From Oligoflexia bacterium (GTDB taxonomy: Bacteria; Bdellovibrionota; Bacteriovoracia; Bacteriovoracales; Bacteriovoracaceae): DNA of 64,000 nt. Shown here one piece after another: positions 17,930 through 26,904 of this stretch. How positions within the stretch are numbered: position 1 is the first letter of the stretch; each line of letters opens with the position of its first letter. The DNA is taken from the NCBI GenBank assembly GCA_015231955.1, contig JADGAN010000021.1:26911-90910 (forward strand). The letters run 5' to 3'. The notes under the pieces were generated by a model, which did not search any database, was not told the origin of the DNA, and saw nothing but the letters and a program-made list of their open reading frames with translations. The position numbers and the translations under genes were made by a program.

Positions 17930-17947
17930 TGAGAATAATCATTTTCA
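17930..17947. promoter_or_regulatory. Fur-like palindrome (tentative)
   Basis: TGAGAAT-AATC-ATTTTCA is an imperfect palindrome about 145 bp upstream of the small Cys-rich gene. It matches about 13 of 19 positions of the Fur box consensus. This is below a confident match. Confidence 0.2.
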
Positions 17948-18028
17948 AGGTTAAAGATTATCAATAATTGCTGCTGTTTTATAGAAAAGTAGCGCTGCTG
18001 CTACTTCTCTTCACTAGGTTTGAGATGG

Positions 18029-18053
18029 GAAAAACTCCCCACAGTGGGGAACT
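18029..18053 (-). terminator. Rho-independent terminator after the 18-20.7 kb gene pair
   Basis: On the minus strand CCCCACTGTGGGG forms a GC-rich hairpin followed by AGTTTTTCC, 30-55 nt beyond the stop of the lipoprotein gene. A second perfect hairpin (CTAATGGCC/GGCCATTAG, 18066-18086) includes the stop codon itself. Confidence 0.7.
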
Positions 18054-18082
18054 TCTCCTCGATCTCTAATGGCCACAGGCCA

Positions 18083-19162
18083 TTAGTTGCTGATGGAGCA
18101 GATGACAATTCCCTGATTATCACAAGTGGGAGTGAGGCCTTGCTGGCAAAATCCGTAGGCAGGTTTTTGTAATTTTTGGCAGCGATCCTCTTTGTTGTCT
18201 TTTGGTAAGAGATCCGCCTCTCCCAGTTTTTCAATACCCGGGGCCAAGATGGCGGTAACCTCTATGCCGCGCGGACAGGCGGGTTCATTCTCTTCTCCAC
18301 AGGCAGATTGTCCGCAATATTTTTCTATAAAGTGGGGATAGGATAGAGAGACAACGTCATAGATGCCAAAGCGACAAAGATCGCAAAGATAAGCGCCATC
18401 TTCACTGTGACATTTTATGGCAGTGTTATTTGCGTAGCGATCGTCAAGCGTTCCAATGTAGGGAGAGTTGTCGGTATTACTAGTATCAGTGTGAACTTTT
18501 GGCGTAGTTAGCGGGTAGATAGTGGTAGCGCGAAGAAAAGATTTTTTTTGAGAGGAGTTGAAAATTTTGTAGTCACGCTCTCCTTGAACATTTGCAAAAT
18601 TTATTGCAAGCGAAAAGCTATTGGTGGTTTTTTTTTCAAGATCAAAGATCTCACCAGTTAGGGTTAGCATATCTTGTTGCTCACTTATAGTGATTTGTAA
18701 CTTTTCGATATTGGCAAGTGTGGCAAGCGTTTGTGGGCCGTTATCGTAGAGAAGTGCTTCGCAAGTTTGTTTTGCAGGTGTTAGATGAATCAATTTAAGT
18801 TCACCAAGTAGTTTTTGTATCTCTTTGCTCTTGTACTTTTTTTGTACTAACGTTTCATCATTTAGCAGTTTGCTTGCTGGGAATTTGTAGATGAGGCAGA
18901 AGGAGGAGGGAACTGGCAGGGTGTTGATTTGCAGTAGAGGCAAGCGGCCGCGATCAGGATCTAGTGTGAGATTGCGATTGGGATTAAAAAATTCGGGATG
19001 AATAATTTTAAATTCGTAAGTAGTGAGTAAATGTTTAGAAGCGATAAGTTCAAAATACTCAATTTGTGTGGCGAGATTTTTTTGCTCTATCTGCTTGCAG
19101 GAGGAGAGTGAAAATAGTAAGAGTGAAAAGCTTAATAAGCTTAGTAAGTAAATTCCATGCAT
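18083..19162 (-). CDS. Lipoprotein with Cys-rich C-terminus, partner of SUMF1-like protein
   Basis: The 359-residue protein begins with a lipoprotein signal (SLLLFSLSSC). The middle of the protein (40-230) is beta-rich with FGE-unrelated sequence. Residues about 240-359 contain at least ten Cys (CHSEDGAYLCDLCRF; YCGQSACGEENEPACP; CQKLQKPAYGFCQQG; TCDNQGIVICS), suggesting a disulfide-knit tail. Its ATG lies 22 bp inside the end of the upstream SUMF1-like gene, so translation is probably coupled. Two hairpins follow the stop codon. I do not recognise a family. The tight coupling suggests that it acts with the SUMF1-like protein at the envelope. Confidence 0.75.
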   Translation of the reverse strand: MHGIYLLSLLSFSLLLFSLSSCKQIEQKNLATQIEYFELIASKHLLTTYEFKIIHPEFFNPNRNLTLDPDRGRLPLLQINTLPVPSSFCLIYKFPASKLLNDETLVQKKYKSKEIQKLLGELKLIHLTPAKQTCEALLYDNGPQTLATLANIEKLQITISEQQDMLTLTGEIFDLEKKTTNSFSLAINFANVQGERDYKIFNSSQKKSFLRATTIYPLTTPKVHTDTSNTDNSPYIGTLDDRYANNTAIKCHSEDGAYLCDLCRFGIYDVVSLSYPHFIEKYCGQSACGEENEPACPRGIEVTAILAPGIEKLGEADLLPKDNKEDRCQKLQKPAYGFCQQGLTPTCDNQGIVICSISN

Positions 19163-20727
19163 CGGAAACCAACTTTGATGGTGAGAGGACCATCCGTGGC
19201 CTTCTCTCCATCTCTTTTATTATGATCAATGAAATGGAGTCCGGCCAGAGGATTAGTATTTTTATTAAAAAAATCAGTGATGAATTCGAGTTCCTCCTCT
19301 CTGTTTTTACTACTATAGAGGTGGATATTGCTGGGAAGAAGGCCCTTTTCATCCCAGTAAGCGCGTTTTCCAAGAGCTTGCCAGGGACTATTAATACTTA
19401 AGTAAAATGAAGAGATTTTTAAATTCTCTTTGCTTAAGATAGGATTGCGAAAGTATTCTGGAAAGCCACCTAAAATTTGATAAAGCCCACTCCAACTTGT
19501 TCCATTGGAAGAGTAGACAGGAAAATAATAGTATTCAGCACACTCTCTTGCAAAGAGGTTTTGGCAATTATCCAAGGAGAGGTAGCGGTCAATAATAGTG
19601 TCAGGATGAAGTGAGCGTAGGTTGTTTAAGATACCAAATCTTTTTTGTGGGTGCATCCGCTTTAAACGCTCCAGATCTTGTTGCAACTTAAAAACAAAAG
19701 AGTCAATTTTATTTTCACACCACGGGTAGGGATTTTGCAGTAACTCTTTGGCGTGAGTATAAGCAAGCTCTTTATCTATTTCACTCGGTCTTTGCTTTGC
19801 CTGTTCGCTAAGAGCATAGTAGTAGGTGGCGGCATCGTAGATGTGTGCTTCTAGTAGCTGCTTTCCACGAAAAGCACAATAGGCGTGCATCTGTTTGGGG
19901 GTTAAGGAGGTTGCAGGAAAACTCCAAAACTCACGACTACTGGGAATAGCAATGGTGTTATCGCCGTTTCCATATTCGATCCACTCAACAATATCGCGAT
20001 AACTGGCCATGAATTTATCAACGAAGATGTGGCGTTGATAGTTATCCCAAAACCAGGCACCTTTCGAGGTATTTGGAGAGGCGTAGATGGAGTTTGGAAG
20101 ATAGGTGCTATGGCAACTATCCTCTAATAAAATTTCCATGGTGTACTGAGGGTACTCTTTCACCGCAAGAGTCATCTTTATTGCATAGTTGGGGATGGGC
20201 CTTTCACTGGAGTTACTTTTGCTAAGAATCGTATAGAAGCGAGGAGCACTAGAGTAGCTGGATTTGGCGGGATAGATGGCCAAGGGAGCAATGGTTAAAG
20301 TTTGTCCACTGCTGCTATTAAAGATGACTACTGGGTTTTTATTCCCAGCATTTCCGGAAAAGAAGCATTGGAGGTAGTTGGGATTACAGCGGAAGTAGAT
20401 GTCATCAAGTGCTGGAGGCAAGCTTAGCTCGTCTGGACAATTGATTTCTCCACGACCAAAGTGGTTTTCTATATCGCCATACTCAAAACGCTCTTGAATT
20501 TTAGGGATGGCCATTAAAAGCGCAGAGGTGATCTCTTTTTCCAAGCGCAGTTCATTTAAAATTTTTACATACTCTTTTTCTTTTTGCAGCAGTTGTTGTT
20601 TGTAGTATTGGAGCGCAGATATAGCAGACACAAATAGAAGGATAAAAAGTAAAATAATTTTGTAGGCTAATCTGAACTTAAACTCAAACTTAAATTTACT
20701 ACTGCTAATGCGAGGTGAAATCGTCAT
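19141..20727 (-). CDS. Membrane-anchored SUMF1/FGE-sulfatase-like protein
   Basis: The ATG at 20727 is chosen over the TTG at 20751; neither has a strong ribosome binding site. The 528-residue protein has a basic N-terminus, one transmembrane helix (about 22-42), a coiled coil and then a large exported part. The C-terminal half has features of the formylglycine-generating-enzyme fold: SLTPKQMHAYCAFRGKQLLE aligns with the family's usual ...AYC.W.GKRLPTEAEW stretch, a SWSGLYQILGGFPEYFRN stretch sits where the NVWEW block is expected, and it ends in VGFRCM like many family members. The catalytic Cys pair of true FGE is not obvious, so this is probably a binding or structural relative rather than a sulfatase activator. 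It is coupled to the lipoprotein gene downstream. Confidence 0.65.
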   Translation of the reverse strand: MTISPRISSSKFKFEFKFRLAYKIILLFILLFVSAISALQYYKQQLLQKEKEYVKILNELRLEKEITSALLMAIPKIQERFEYGDIENHFGRGEINCPDELSLPPALDDIYFRCNPNYLQCFFSGNAGNKNPVVIFNSSSGQTLTIAPLAIYPAKSSYSSAPRFYTILSKSNSSERPIPNYAIKMTLAVKEYPQYTMEILLEDSCHSTYLPNSIYASPNTSKGAWFWDNYQRHIFVDKFMASYRDIVEWIEYGNGDNTIAIPSSREFWSFPATSLTPKQMHAYCAFRGKQLLEAHIYDAATYYYALSEQAKQRPSEIDKELAYTHAKELLQNPYPWCENKIDSFVFKLQQDLERLKRMHPQKRFGILNNLRSLHPDTIIDRYLSLDNCQNLFARECAEYYYFPVYSSNGTSWSGLYQILGGFPEYFRNPILSKENLKISSFYLSINSPWQALGKRAYWDEKGLLPSNIHLYSSKNREEELEFITDFFNKNTNPLAGLHFIDHNKRDGEKATDGPLTIKVGFRCMEFTY

Positions 20728-20825
20728 GGTATAACCGTCACAGATGATCAAAGAAAAATTGTTATACTACAAACTGTAATCAATAGTAAAATGGAAATGA
20801 AGAAAATAAAAATTGGAGATTTACT

Positions 20826-23081
20826 ATGGGTATGGGTATGGGTTTGGGTTTGGGGAGTAATATGCAACAAAATAATAGTAAAGAGTGGGTCAAGGATGCG
20901 AGTGATGCACAAAAAGGTGTGAATGAAATTTTGTCCTTTGAGGAGTATGTAGCACTGGCGGAGAAGCGGCCGTGCTTGGAGTGTCGTCCTTCTTGCAAGT
21001 ATATCAAAGATATTTTTGAGTATTTTGGAAAATCTCCTCGTGGCGATTATAACCTTTTTATCAAAGAGTCGGCAAATAGCACGGCGGTTTATGGGCAACA
21101 GAGGGTGTATGAACACATTTATCAAAATATTTTAAACTTTACGGAAGAGGGGTTTAATAACAAATTTATCTTGTTGGTAGGCCCCAATGGCTCTGCTAAG
21201 ACCAGCATTGTTCGTAAACTGATGGAGGGAGCAGAGGAGTACTCCAAGTGTGATAATGGAGCGCTTTATAGCTTTAGTTGGATCTTTCCTATCGAATCGT
21301 ATATCAAAGGAACTTTAGGTTTTGAGCGTAGAGGAGAGCAGAAAGAGAGTTGTAGCTCGCAAACCTATGCTTATCTTGAGGATCGAGAGATCAGTTCTAT
21401 TTTATCCTCTGAGCTTCGTGATCATCCTCTGTTGCTGATTCCAGCGAGCAAGCGACAGCAAATGATAGATACATGGCTGAAAGCTTTTCCTAGTGAGCTA
21501 GAGACGGTGAGGAAGTCGTATCTTTACTATGGGGATATTAGCAAGCGCAATCGCATGATTTATGATGCTCTTTTGCAAAGCTATCAAGGTAACCTTGCTG
21601 AAGTTTTAAAGCATATTCGAGTGGAGCGATTTGCAATTAGCAAACGTTACTCTGTTGGGGCGGTAACCATTGAGCCGCAATTGCATGTGGATTTGCGGAT
21701 CCAGCAGATAACCATGGATCGTCGTTTGGCAACGCTACCGCCGAGTTTGCAGTCACTAAACCTCTTCTCCGTACAGGGAGAGAATGCCATGGCCAATCGG
21801 GGAATTTTAGAATTTTCCGATCTCTTAAAGCGGCCACTTGATGCTTTTAAGTATTTGATCATGACCATGGAGTCGCGAACAATTAACTTACAAGGGATAC
21901 TTACAGAGCTGGATATCTTTTTTATTGGTAGTTCCAATGAGATTCATCTGTCGGCATTCAAGCAGCATCCCGATTACTACTCCTTTAGAGGGAGGATTAA
22001 TTTTATTAAGGTGCCTTATCTTTTAAATGCAGAGGAGGAGGTTAAAATTTATAATGATCAAATCGCCTCGTTAAAGAGCAAGATGAATTTTGAACCGCAC
22101 GCTTTAGAGTGCTTGTGTTTGTGGGCGGTGATGACGCGGTTACGTCCTGCCTTGGCCAAAAATTATAAAGATAAAAAATTGGGGGAATTAGTGACCACAC
22201 TAAATCCACTGGAAAAAGCACTCTTATATTCCAATGAATTTTTACCTGCAAGACTGGATTCGGAAGAGAAAAAATTATTAAAAGTAAGTATCCAAGATGT
22301 TATCAGAGAGTTTGAAAACGAAAATCTTTATGAGGGAAAATTTGGAATTTCACCACGCGAGATCAAACAGATTATTTATGAAATTTCTTCAAAAGGTCTC
22401 ATGGTTACTTTTGTAGATATCTTGGACTTTTTAAATAAGTTTATTGATCGTAAAAACGAGCACGATTTTCTTAATATTGCCCCTCAAGGCGATTATGCCA
22501 ATCCGGTAAGATTTATTGAACTCTTAAAAGATTATCAGCTGGAGATTTTTGATCATGAGCTTAGAGATTCGTTAAATTTAGTCGATGATCGATCCTATGA
22601 GGGTTACTTGATTCGCTATGTACAAAACATCACCTCCTTGATTAAAGGCGAGAAGATCAAGAGCCAGATTACGGGACGCTATGAGGATATTGACCATTTC
22701 TTTGTTAAAGAGTTTGAGAACAACATTAAACTTAAAGAGTCTCCAGAAATCTTCCGCTCTCATATGATGACTACTCTTGGAGCGTACTCTTTAGACCATC
22801 CTAATAAGAAAATTGTCTATACCGAAGTTTTTACTGATTTAGTAAAGACCTTGAAAGAGTCTTTTAGAGAGGAGCAAAAAAAGGTTATCGTGAATATTGC
22901 TAAAAATTTGGTCTTTTACTTAAGTGAAGTTGAGGATCCAGAACATAAGAGGAGTTCTTCGCTCTCTGAAGAGGGACGCAAAGAGATTGAGATTGTTTTA
23001 GAAAAACTACAGGGGAAATATCGTTATTCTCAGGCCGGAGCATTGACACTTGCAAGATATTTAATTAAAGAGAAATATTAA
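20826..23081 (+). CDS. prkA: PrkA-family serine protein kinase (AAA-type)
   Basis: The 751-residue protein has a Walker A loop GPNGSAKTS at 119-127. It also has the typical PrkA blocks, including NRGILEFSDLLKRPLDAFKYL and the GSSNEIHLSAFK...RINFIKVPYLL stretch. The C-terminal part matches the PrkA kinase-like region in length, making the protein about 100 residues longer than E. coli YeaG. A Cys cluster (CLECRPSC, 50-57) precedes the AAA domain. GGAG lies 7 nt before the ATG. Codons 1-10 are a GGTATG/GGTTTG hexamer repeat that offers several in-frame start codons. The family acts in stress and stationary-phase signalling, usually beside yeaH and spoVR, which are absent here. An rluA-type gene follows after 23 bp. 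Confidence 0.9.
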   Translation: MGMGMGLGLGSNMQQNNSKEWVKDASDAQKGVNEILSFEEYVALAEKRPCLECRPSCKYIKDIFEYFGKSPRGDYNLFIKESANSTAVYGQQRVYEHIYQNILNFTEEGFNNKFILLVGPNGSAKTSIVRKLMEGAEEYSKCDNGALYSFSWIFPIESYIKGTLGFERRGEQKESCSSQTYAYLEDREISSILSSELRDHPLLLIPASKRQQMIDTWLKAFPSELETVRKSYLYYGDISKRNRMIYDALLQSYQGNLAEVLKHIRVERFAISKRYSVGAVTIEPQLHVDLRIQQITMDRRLATLPPSLQSLNLFSVQGENAMANRGILEFSDLLKRPLDAFKYLIMTMESRTINLQGILTELDIFFIGSSNEIHLSAFKQHPDYYSFRGRINFIKVPYLLNAEEEVKIYNDQIASLKSKMNFEPHALECLCLWAVMTRLRPALAKNYKDKKLGELVTTLNPLEKALLYSNEFLPARLDSEEKKLLKVSIQDVIREFENENLYEGKFGISPREIKQIIYEISSKGLMVTFVDILDFLNKFIDRKNEHDFLNIAPQGDYANPVRFIELLKDYQLEIFDHELRDSLNLVDDRSYEGYLIRYVQNITSLIKGEKIKSQITGRYEDIDHFFVKEFENNIKLKESPEIFRSHMMTTLGAYSLDHPNKKIVYTEVFTDLVKTLKESFREEQKKVIVNIAKNLVFYLSEVEDPEHKRSSSLSEEGRKEIEIVLEKLQGKYRYSQAGALTLARYLIKEKY

Positions 23082-23104
23082 TAGAGATTTTACCTCGGAG
23101 ATCT

Positions 23105-24271
23105 ATGCTACCCCCTTTAGTTCATGTGGCCCCAAACTCCAATTGCATGCAAAAAGTATTGGGAGAAGATGAGTATACCTATATTTTATGGGTTGATTCT
23201 ACACGCGATGGCGGGCGTCTGGATCTTTTGATCAAAAGCTACTTAGGACAGAGGATTTCTCGCGAATATGTCAAGAAGAAGATTCGTCTTGGTGATGTAC
23301 AGGTCATTGATGTAAAGGATCGGTCGCGCACACACACTTTGCGCCCTTGTACTCGGGTATTTCAAGGGGAGAGAGTGCTGGTTAAAGTGCAGCGAAAAGA
23401 GCACCTGCATGAACTAGAGTATGAGCATTGGAATAATCAATCAATGGAGGTAGAGACTTCGCCTCAAGTGCTCTTTGAAGATAGTGGTATTATTGTGATC
23501 TCTAAGCCGCCTTTTATGGCCACCTATCCGACAGGACGCCACTCCTTCAACTGTGCTACTAGCTTTTTTGAACATCGAGACCAAAAAACCATCCACAGCA
23601 TCCATCGTATCGATCGAGAGACCTCGGGGATTTTAATCTTGGGAAAGAACCCACGCTTATCAAGAGTATTTGCAGAATTCTTTGCTAGTGGTGAGGCGAG
23701 AAAAGTTTATTTTTTGATCTCAAAAATTTCTAGTTCTAGTGTAAGCGAATTAACGGAGGAGAAGAGTTGCTTAGTGGCCAATGAGCGTATTGACCGTTCT
23801 ACCGTCTTTAACTCTAGAGTTTGTATGCAAACTTTTCCTGCAACTAGTGATCAGGGAAAAGAGGCGCTTACAGAGTTTCGTCTACTATATTGTGAAGGAG
23901 ACTACTTGCTAGCGCTGGCCTTTCCTAAGACTGGGCGGCAGCACCAGATCCGTGTGCATGCGAGCGCGCATGGATTTCCTCTGTTAGGGGATAAAATTTA
24001 CGGAACAGATCCAGAAGTTTTTATTCGCTATAAAGACCATCTTACTACTGATTCCGATTACGACGAGCTAGAGATTCCACGGCATGCGCTTCATGCAATC
24101 TATTTGGCATTTCCTCCTGAGCATGAGATATTTACCTCGGTTGCTCGACCAAATTTTTTTATCTCACCACTGCCCAAAGATCTTGCGGGGTGGATTGGTC
24201 AAAACTTGAACATTTCTATCGAGGAAGTGCAAGGTAAAATCCGCCAAGAGATAGACCACTATTTTTCATAA
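23105..24271 (+). CDS. RluA-family pseudouridine synthase
   Basis: The 388-residue protein has an N-terminal S4-like RNA-binding region (about 38-95: RLDLLIKSYLGQRISREYVKKKIRLGDVQV). The catalytic domain has the signature HRIDRETSG with catalytic Asp170, then TGRQHQIRVHASAHGFPLLGDKIYG, as in RluA/RluC/RluD. It isomerises uridines in rRNA or tRNA. The exact target cannot be told from sequence alone. CGGAG precedes the ATG. It lies 23 bp after prkA and may share its transcript. Confidence 0.92.
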   Translation: MLPPLVHVAPNSNCMQKVLGEDEYTYILWVDSTRDGGRLDLLIKSYLGQRISREYVKKKIRLGDVQVIDVKDRSRTHTLRPCTRVFQGERVLVKVQRKEHLHELEYEHWNNQSMEVETSPQVLFEDSGIIVISKPPFMATYPTGRHSFNCATSFFEHRDQKTIHSIHRIDRETSGILILGKNPRLSRVFAEFFASGEARKVYFLISKISSSSVSELTEEKSCLVANERIDRSTVFNSRVCMQTFPATSDQGKEALTEFRLLYCEGDYLLALAFPKTGRQHQIRVHASAHGFPLLGDKIYGTDPEVFIRYKDHLTTDSDYDELEIPRHALHAIYLAFPPEHEIFTSVARPNFFISPLPKDLAGWIGQNLNISIEEVQGKIRQEIDHYFS

Positions 24272-24325
24272 GTTTCTCCTTAGGGCCTGTTAAATTTGTT
24301 ATAATTATTTTAAAGGAGAATCATC

Positions 24326-26743
24326 GTGGAAGAGAATATTAAATCTACCTCAGAAACCCCATTGCATCAAAGCGCTAGTGTTCGCGTTTTGTTGATTGAA
24401 GATAATCAAATAAGTGCCAAACGCTCACACCTGCAAATTAGCAAACTTGGATATAATGTTTTTGTGGTAGAAAAAGAGAGTGATGCTAAAGAAAAGATTG
24501 AAGAGGTGTACTCCAATATTGAGCATCTTGATAGTGGGGAGAACTCTGCTTGGAATCATGGATCGTTTACGGATGTAGGAAGTGTGAGTGGTAGTGATAA
24601 AGATGATGAGGCAGAAGCTGCAAGAACAAGAGCTAGCAGGGCCGAGGATGCTATCCCTTTTGATGTCATTATTAAAAAGCTTAATATTCAAGGACAAAAC
24701 AAAGATCCTTTTATTCACTACATCAAAACCAATAGTAATATGAAAATTCGCAGCGTTCCGATTATTGTTATGACAATGCTTGGTAGTGATGAGAAGATTA
24801 GCGATCTTACCACTTGTGGTGCAGACGATTTTGTCGGCCACCCCTTCCGTGCAGATGAGATTGGTCTTAGAATTAGAAATTTATTAGAGACTAAACTTGC
24901 GCATGAAGAGTCAGCGGTGCAATTACGCGCTATTGAAAATTCCATGGAAGGCATGGCAATTATCAAAATGTCTACGGGAACTATTACCTACCTGAATCGC
25001 GCCTTTTTTACAATGCTGGGATATGAGTCTAAGGCAGAAGTTATTGGGAAAAATTGGTTAGAAATTTTTCGTAAAGAGGATCGTGGAGAGTTGAAAATGA
25101 TGCTACGAGATCTTGCTTCCAAGAAGATAGTAGCAAAAGAGATGATGGGGGTGATGAAATCGGGACAGCTTTTTCATCAGGAGATCTCTTTAAATAAATT
25201 GGATCTGTCGCGTTTTGTACTTGAGTGTCGCAATATTGATTCCAGAAAAAAGAGTGAAAAATTTATCGATCTCTTAATTAATAGTTTAGGGCAAGGATTG
25301 CTGGTTTTTGATCAGGGGGGAAGGTGTTTTGGTAAATTCACTCAAGTTTGCGTCGATTTGTTTGGAACCTCCCCTGAAAATAAATTTATTTGGCATATAC
25401 TCTCTCTTCCAGAAGCAGATCACGATGGTTGCAAACGATGGATTTCTGCACTCTTTGAGCAAAAAATTCCCTTTAAAGATTTAGCAAAGCTTGGCCCATC
25501 AAGCATTAAGAGGGGAGACTGTTTTATTGCATTAAACTACTATGCCATTTATGAAGAGGACAAGAAAATTTCTGCGGTGGTGTTGGTTGCCACCGATAAG
25601 ACTGCAGAAGAAAATGCTAAAGAGAATGCCAAAAAAACTCAATGTTATGCAGACCTTATTTTAAATTTGGCAAAAAATAAAAAACAGTTCCTCTTCTATA
25701 CCAAAGAGACAAAAGTACTCTTTTCCAATATCACTGATATGATTGAAAACAGTATTAAAAAGCGCAGGCACCATGCTGCCGATTTCATAGAGGAGATTAA
25801 TCCTGAAATTGAACATGAACTTAAGATGATCAATCGGCTACTGCATACGATAAAAGGTGGCGCCGGGGCCTACTCCTTTAGTAAGTTACAACAATTAACC
25901 CACGATTGTGAAAGTACTATTAAGAAGTATATAAGTGCTAAGCAAGGTATCAGTGAGAATTTCTGGACTAAACTTAGAAGCGATGTTGCCTATATGCGAT
26001 CCACCTTTAATGGTTCCCTTCAAGATTTATCAGGGCTATTAGGTGAATCCGCCGCTGATGGTCACTTTCGCGTGGAAATACCCATACAACAAATTCACAC
26101 CTTTTCAACTGAACTAAAAACGCTCCTAGGGAAGGAACATAAAACTGTTCTTAGATTTACAGAGGTCTTTGCAAAAACACCAATCATCACCTATTTTAAA
26201 GGATACAACTACTTAATTCAAAAACATGCTGAGTATCGAACAAAAAAGGTTGAAGAGATTATTTTCCAAGGAGGTGATATTCGCATTGATGAGGCCTTTT
26301 ATGCTGAATTTTTCATGGTGCTAGAGCATATTTTTTTGAATATTGTTGATCATGGCATTGAAGTTCCCCAGGAGCGAACTGCTAAAGGCAAGAGCGCTAG
26401 TGGAAGAGTGCAGGTTGTCTTTTCCAAACAAGAGTACCAAGAGGCCATGTCCCTCAAAATTATTATTCAAGATGATGGGGGTGGTATTGATCCTAGAAAA
26501 GTTCGCGATAAGCTTAAAGCAAATGGTGTGGCAGCAGAGAAGATTGAAAATGATGATGTAGAGGTCATCCAACATATTTTTGATGATGCTTTCTCTACTG
26601 CAGAAAAGATAAGTATTACTTCCGGTCGTGGAATTGGCCTTGCTGCCGTCAAAGGAGTTATCGAAAAACTGGGCGGAGGTATTGTGGTAAACTCTGTGCT
26701 CAATAAAGGTTGTCGTTTTACTATCTTGCTTCCTTTTGTCTGA
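24326..26743 (+). CDS. CheA-like Hpt kinase with pseudo-receiver and PAS domains
   Basis: Translation starts at GTG with AAGGAG 9 nt upstream. The 805-residue soluble protein has a receiver-like domain (20-190) with an acidic insert at about 65-108. At the phospho-Asp position it carries Lys118 (FDVIIKKLN), so it is probably not phosphorylated there. PAS-like regions follow (200-310 and about 315-420). An Hpt domain has His507 in LLHTIKGGAGAYSF. The C-terminal ATPase domain is of CheA type (N box HIFLNIVDHGIE, G boxes DDGGGIDP and SGRGIGLAAVKG). The dimerisation-like middle and CheW-like P5 domain of true CheA are not evident. It probably passes phosphate from His507 to a separate receiver. 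A related kinase is at 31264. Confidence 0.88.
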   Translation: MEENIKSTSETPLHQSASVRVLLIEDNQISAKRSHLQISKLGYNVFVVEKESDAKEKIEEVYSNIEHLDSGENSAWNHGSFTDVGSVSGSDKDDEAEAARTRASRAEDAIPFDVIIKKLNIQGQNKDPFIHYIKTNSNMKIRSVPIIVMTMLGSDEKISDLTTCGADDFVGHPFRADEIGLRIRNLLETKLAHEESAVQLRAIENSMEGMAIIKMSTGTITYLNRAFFTMLGYESKAEVIGKNWLEIFRKEDRGELKMMLRDLASKKIVAKEMMGVMKSGQLFHQEISLNKLDLSRFVLECRNIDSRKKSEKFIDLLINSLGQGLLVFDQGGRCFGKFTQVCVDLFGTSPENKFIWHILSLPEADHDGCKRWISALFEQKIPFKDLAKLGPSSIKRGDCFIALNYYAIYEEDKKISAVVLVATDKTAEENAKENAKKTQCYADLILNLAKNKKQFLFYTKETKVLFSNITDMIENSIKKRRHHAADFIEEINPEIEHELKMINRLLHTIKGGAGAYSFSKLQQLTHDCESTIKKYISAKQGISENFWTKLRSDVAYMRSTFNGSLQDLSGLLGESAADGHFRVEIPIQQIHTFSTELKTLLGKEHKTVLRFTEVFAKTPIITYFKGYNYLIQKHAEYRTKKVEEIIFQGGDIRIDEAFYAEFFMVLEHIFLNIVDHGIEVPQERTAKGKSASGRVQVVFSKQEYQEAMSLKIIIQDDGGGIDPRKVRDKLKANGVAAEKIENDDVEVIQHIFDDAFSTAEKISITSGRGIGLAAVKGVIEKLGGGIVVNSVLNKGCRFTILLPFV

Positions 26744-26904
26744 CAATATTTAATGGCATCCCCCAACAGCAATTGTAATGATCTTACTGCCTATAATATT
26801 GATAACACAACCAGCTGAAAAAATAAAAATAACTGGTGTGGTTTCACAATTAAAATGTTGATTGTAGCAAAAAATTGTATTGTTTTCTTATAAGGAGAGA
26901 TTGC

